Below, one piece after another: positions 5,628 to 6,209 of a stretch of 6,209 bases of DNA. The stretch lies in contig DLFZ01000168.1 of NCBI GenBank assembly GCA_002482435.1, forward strand, positions 370 through 6,578, in the 5' to 3' direction. A model generated the notes under the pieces. That model was not told the origin of the DNA. It saw only the letters and a list, made by a program, of their open reading frames with translations, and did no database searches. The stretch is from Christensenella sp. UBA7707. GTDB taxonomy: Bacteria; Bacillota; Clostridia; Christensenellales; CAG-138. The translations under genes were made by a program, and so were the position numbers. Position 1 is the first letter of the stretch. Each line of letters opens with the position of its first letter.

Positions 5628-6209
5628 CAAGGGGTACCTTGTATCCTTATTCATCAGCGTGTTCGCTGCGCTTGCACTAGGCGCGGTGATCATTTTGCTC
5701 ACGGGGCATAACCCGCTCGCGGCGTACGCGGAGCTTTTGCGCGGCAGCTTCGGCTCGCCCCGCGTGTTTGGCAACACGCTCGCAAAAACCGTTACCCTTG
5801 CCATTACCGCGCTTGCCACAGCGGTTGGCGCGCGCGCGGGCATTTTTAACGTGGGCGGTGAGGGCCAGCTTTTTTTGGGCGGCATGGCCGCGGCTATGGC
5901 GGGCGTTCTTCTTGGCGGGCTCAATGCCGCAATCGCCATACCGCTTGCATTCCTTGCGGCATGTGCGGCGGGCGGGCTTTACGCACTCATCCCCGCGCTC
6001 TTGAAGGTGAAGCTGAAGGTCAACGAGGTCATCACCACCGTCATGCTCAACTCGGTGGCAATCTACTTTTGCGTGTACCTTGCCAACGGGCCGTTGAAGA
6101 CGACCGAAAAGGGCATCGTGGCGGGCACGCCCGCCATCGAGGCATCGTTCCGCTTCTTTAAGCTCATTTCGCTTTCCGACCTTACGGCGGGCATTTTTTA
6201 TGCGGCGAG
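5608..6209 (+). CDS. ABC transporter permease, nucleoside class (NupP/YufP-like, 3' part beyond right edge)
   Basis: Inner-membrane permease of the BPD_transp_2 type, partner of the upstream double ATPase. The first 200 residues are visible. A short charged N-terminus (MTTKKLDKGY) leads to TM1 (about 11-32), then GHNPLAAYAELLRGSFGSP (33-51), a hydrophobic stretch (58-75), the family motif GIFNVGGEGQLFLGG (78-92), further membrane segments near 89-104, 106-131 and 143-158, and the VNEVITTVMLN loop (138-148), a diagnostic sequence of NupP-type permeases and probably the ATPase contact. ATG at 5608-5610 follows AAGGGGGG (5594-5601) with 6 nt spacing and overlaps the end of the ATPase gene by 20 nt. 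Family length is about 350 residues; a second permease (NupQ-like) usually follows. Substrate inferred from the neighbouring BMP lipoprotein. Confidence 0.92.
   Translation, partial: MTTKKLDKGYLVSLFISVFAALALGAVIILLTGHNPLAAYAELLRGSFGSPRVFGNTLAKTVTLAITALATAVGARAGIFNVGGEGQLFLGGMAAAMAGVLLGGLNAAIAIPLAFLAACAAGGLYALIPALLKVKLKVNEVITTVMLNSVAIYFCVYLANGPLKTTEKGIVAGTPAIEASFRFFKLISLSDLTAGIFYAA

Overview
The window holds two adjacent, divergently transcribed ABC-importer loci and no sign of a mobile element, CRISPR array or RNA gene. The dense coding, the Shine-Dalgarno sites (GGAGG or G-rich), the sigma-A type promoter, the TTG start and the lipoprotein-anchored binding protein suggest a low- to mid-GC Gram-positive, most likely a Clostridia-class Firmicute. 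That assignment is an inference from style and protein type, not from a marker gene.

Minus strand, read from about 2544 down to 1: oppB (2544-1633), oppC (1617-544) and the first 179 codons of oppD (539 to the left edge). This is a tightly packed operon for an Opp/Dpp-type oligopeptide importer, with two membrane permeases and the first of the usual two ATPases. No binding protein (oppA) precedes oppB; it must lie beyond the left edge or elsewhere.

Divergent intergenic region, 2545-2832: a near-consensus plus-strand promoter (TTGAAA, 17 nt, TATAAT at 2716-2744), a weaker candidate minus-strand promoter for oppB, and a leader of about 80 nt carrying three consecutive small inverted repeats and a repeated CATGGGG(C)TTTGT motif.

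Plus strand: a BMP/PnrA-family binding lipoprotein (2833-3834), then a strong intrinsic terminator (3850-3885), an AT-rich spacer, a double-NBD ABC ATPase of the nucleoside/simple-sugar class (4071-5627, TTG start), and the first 200 codons of its permease (5608 to the right edge), overlapping the ATPase gene by 20 nt. Gene order and protein types match the Bacillus subtilis NupNOPQ (YufNOPQ) class of guanosine/nucleoside importers; a second permease is expected just past the right edge. The terminator separates the binding protein from the membrane components, which would let the binding protein be made in excess.

These are recognisable transporter families. I found no convincing new system. 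The most unusual parts are regulatory: the structured leader with its repeat, and the terminator/AT-rich block inside the nucleoside-importer locus.
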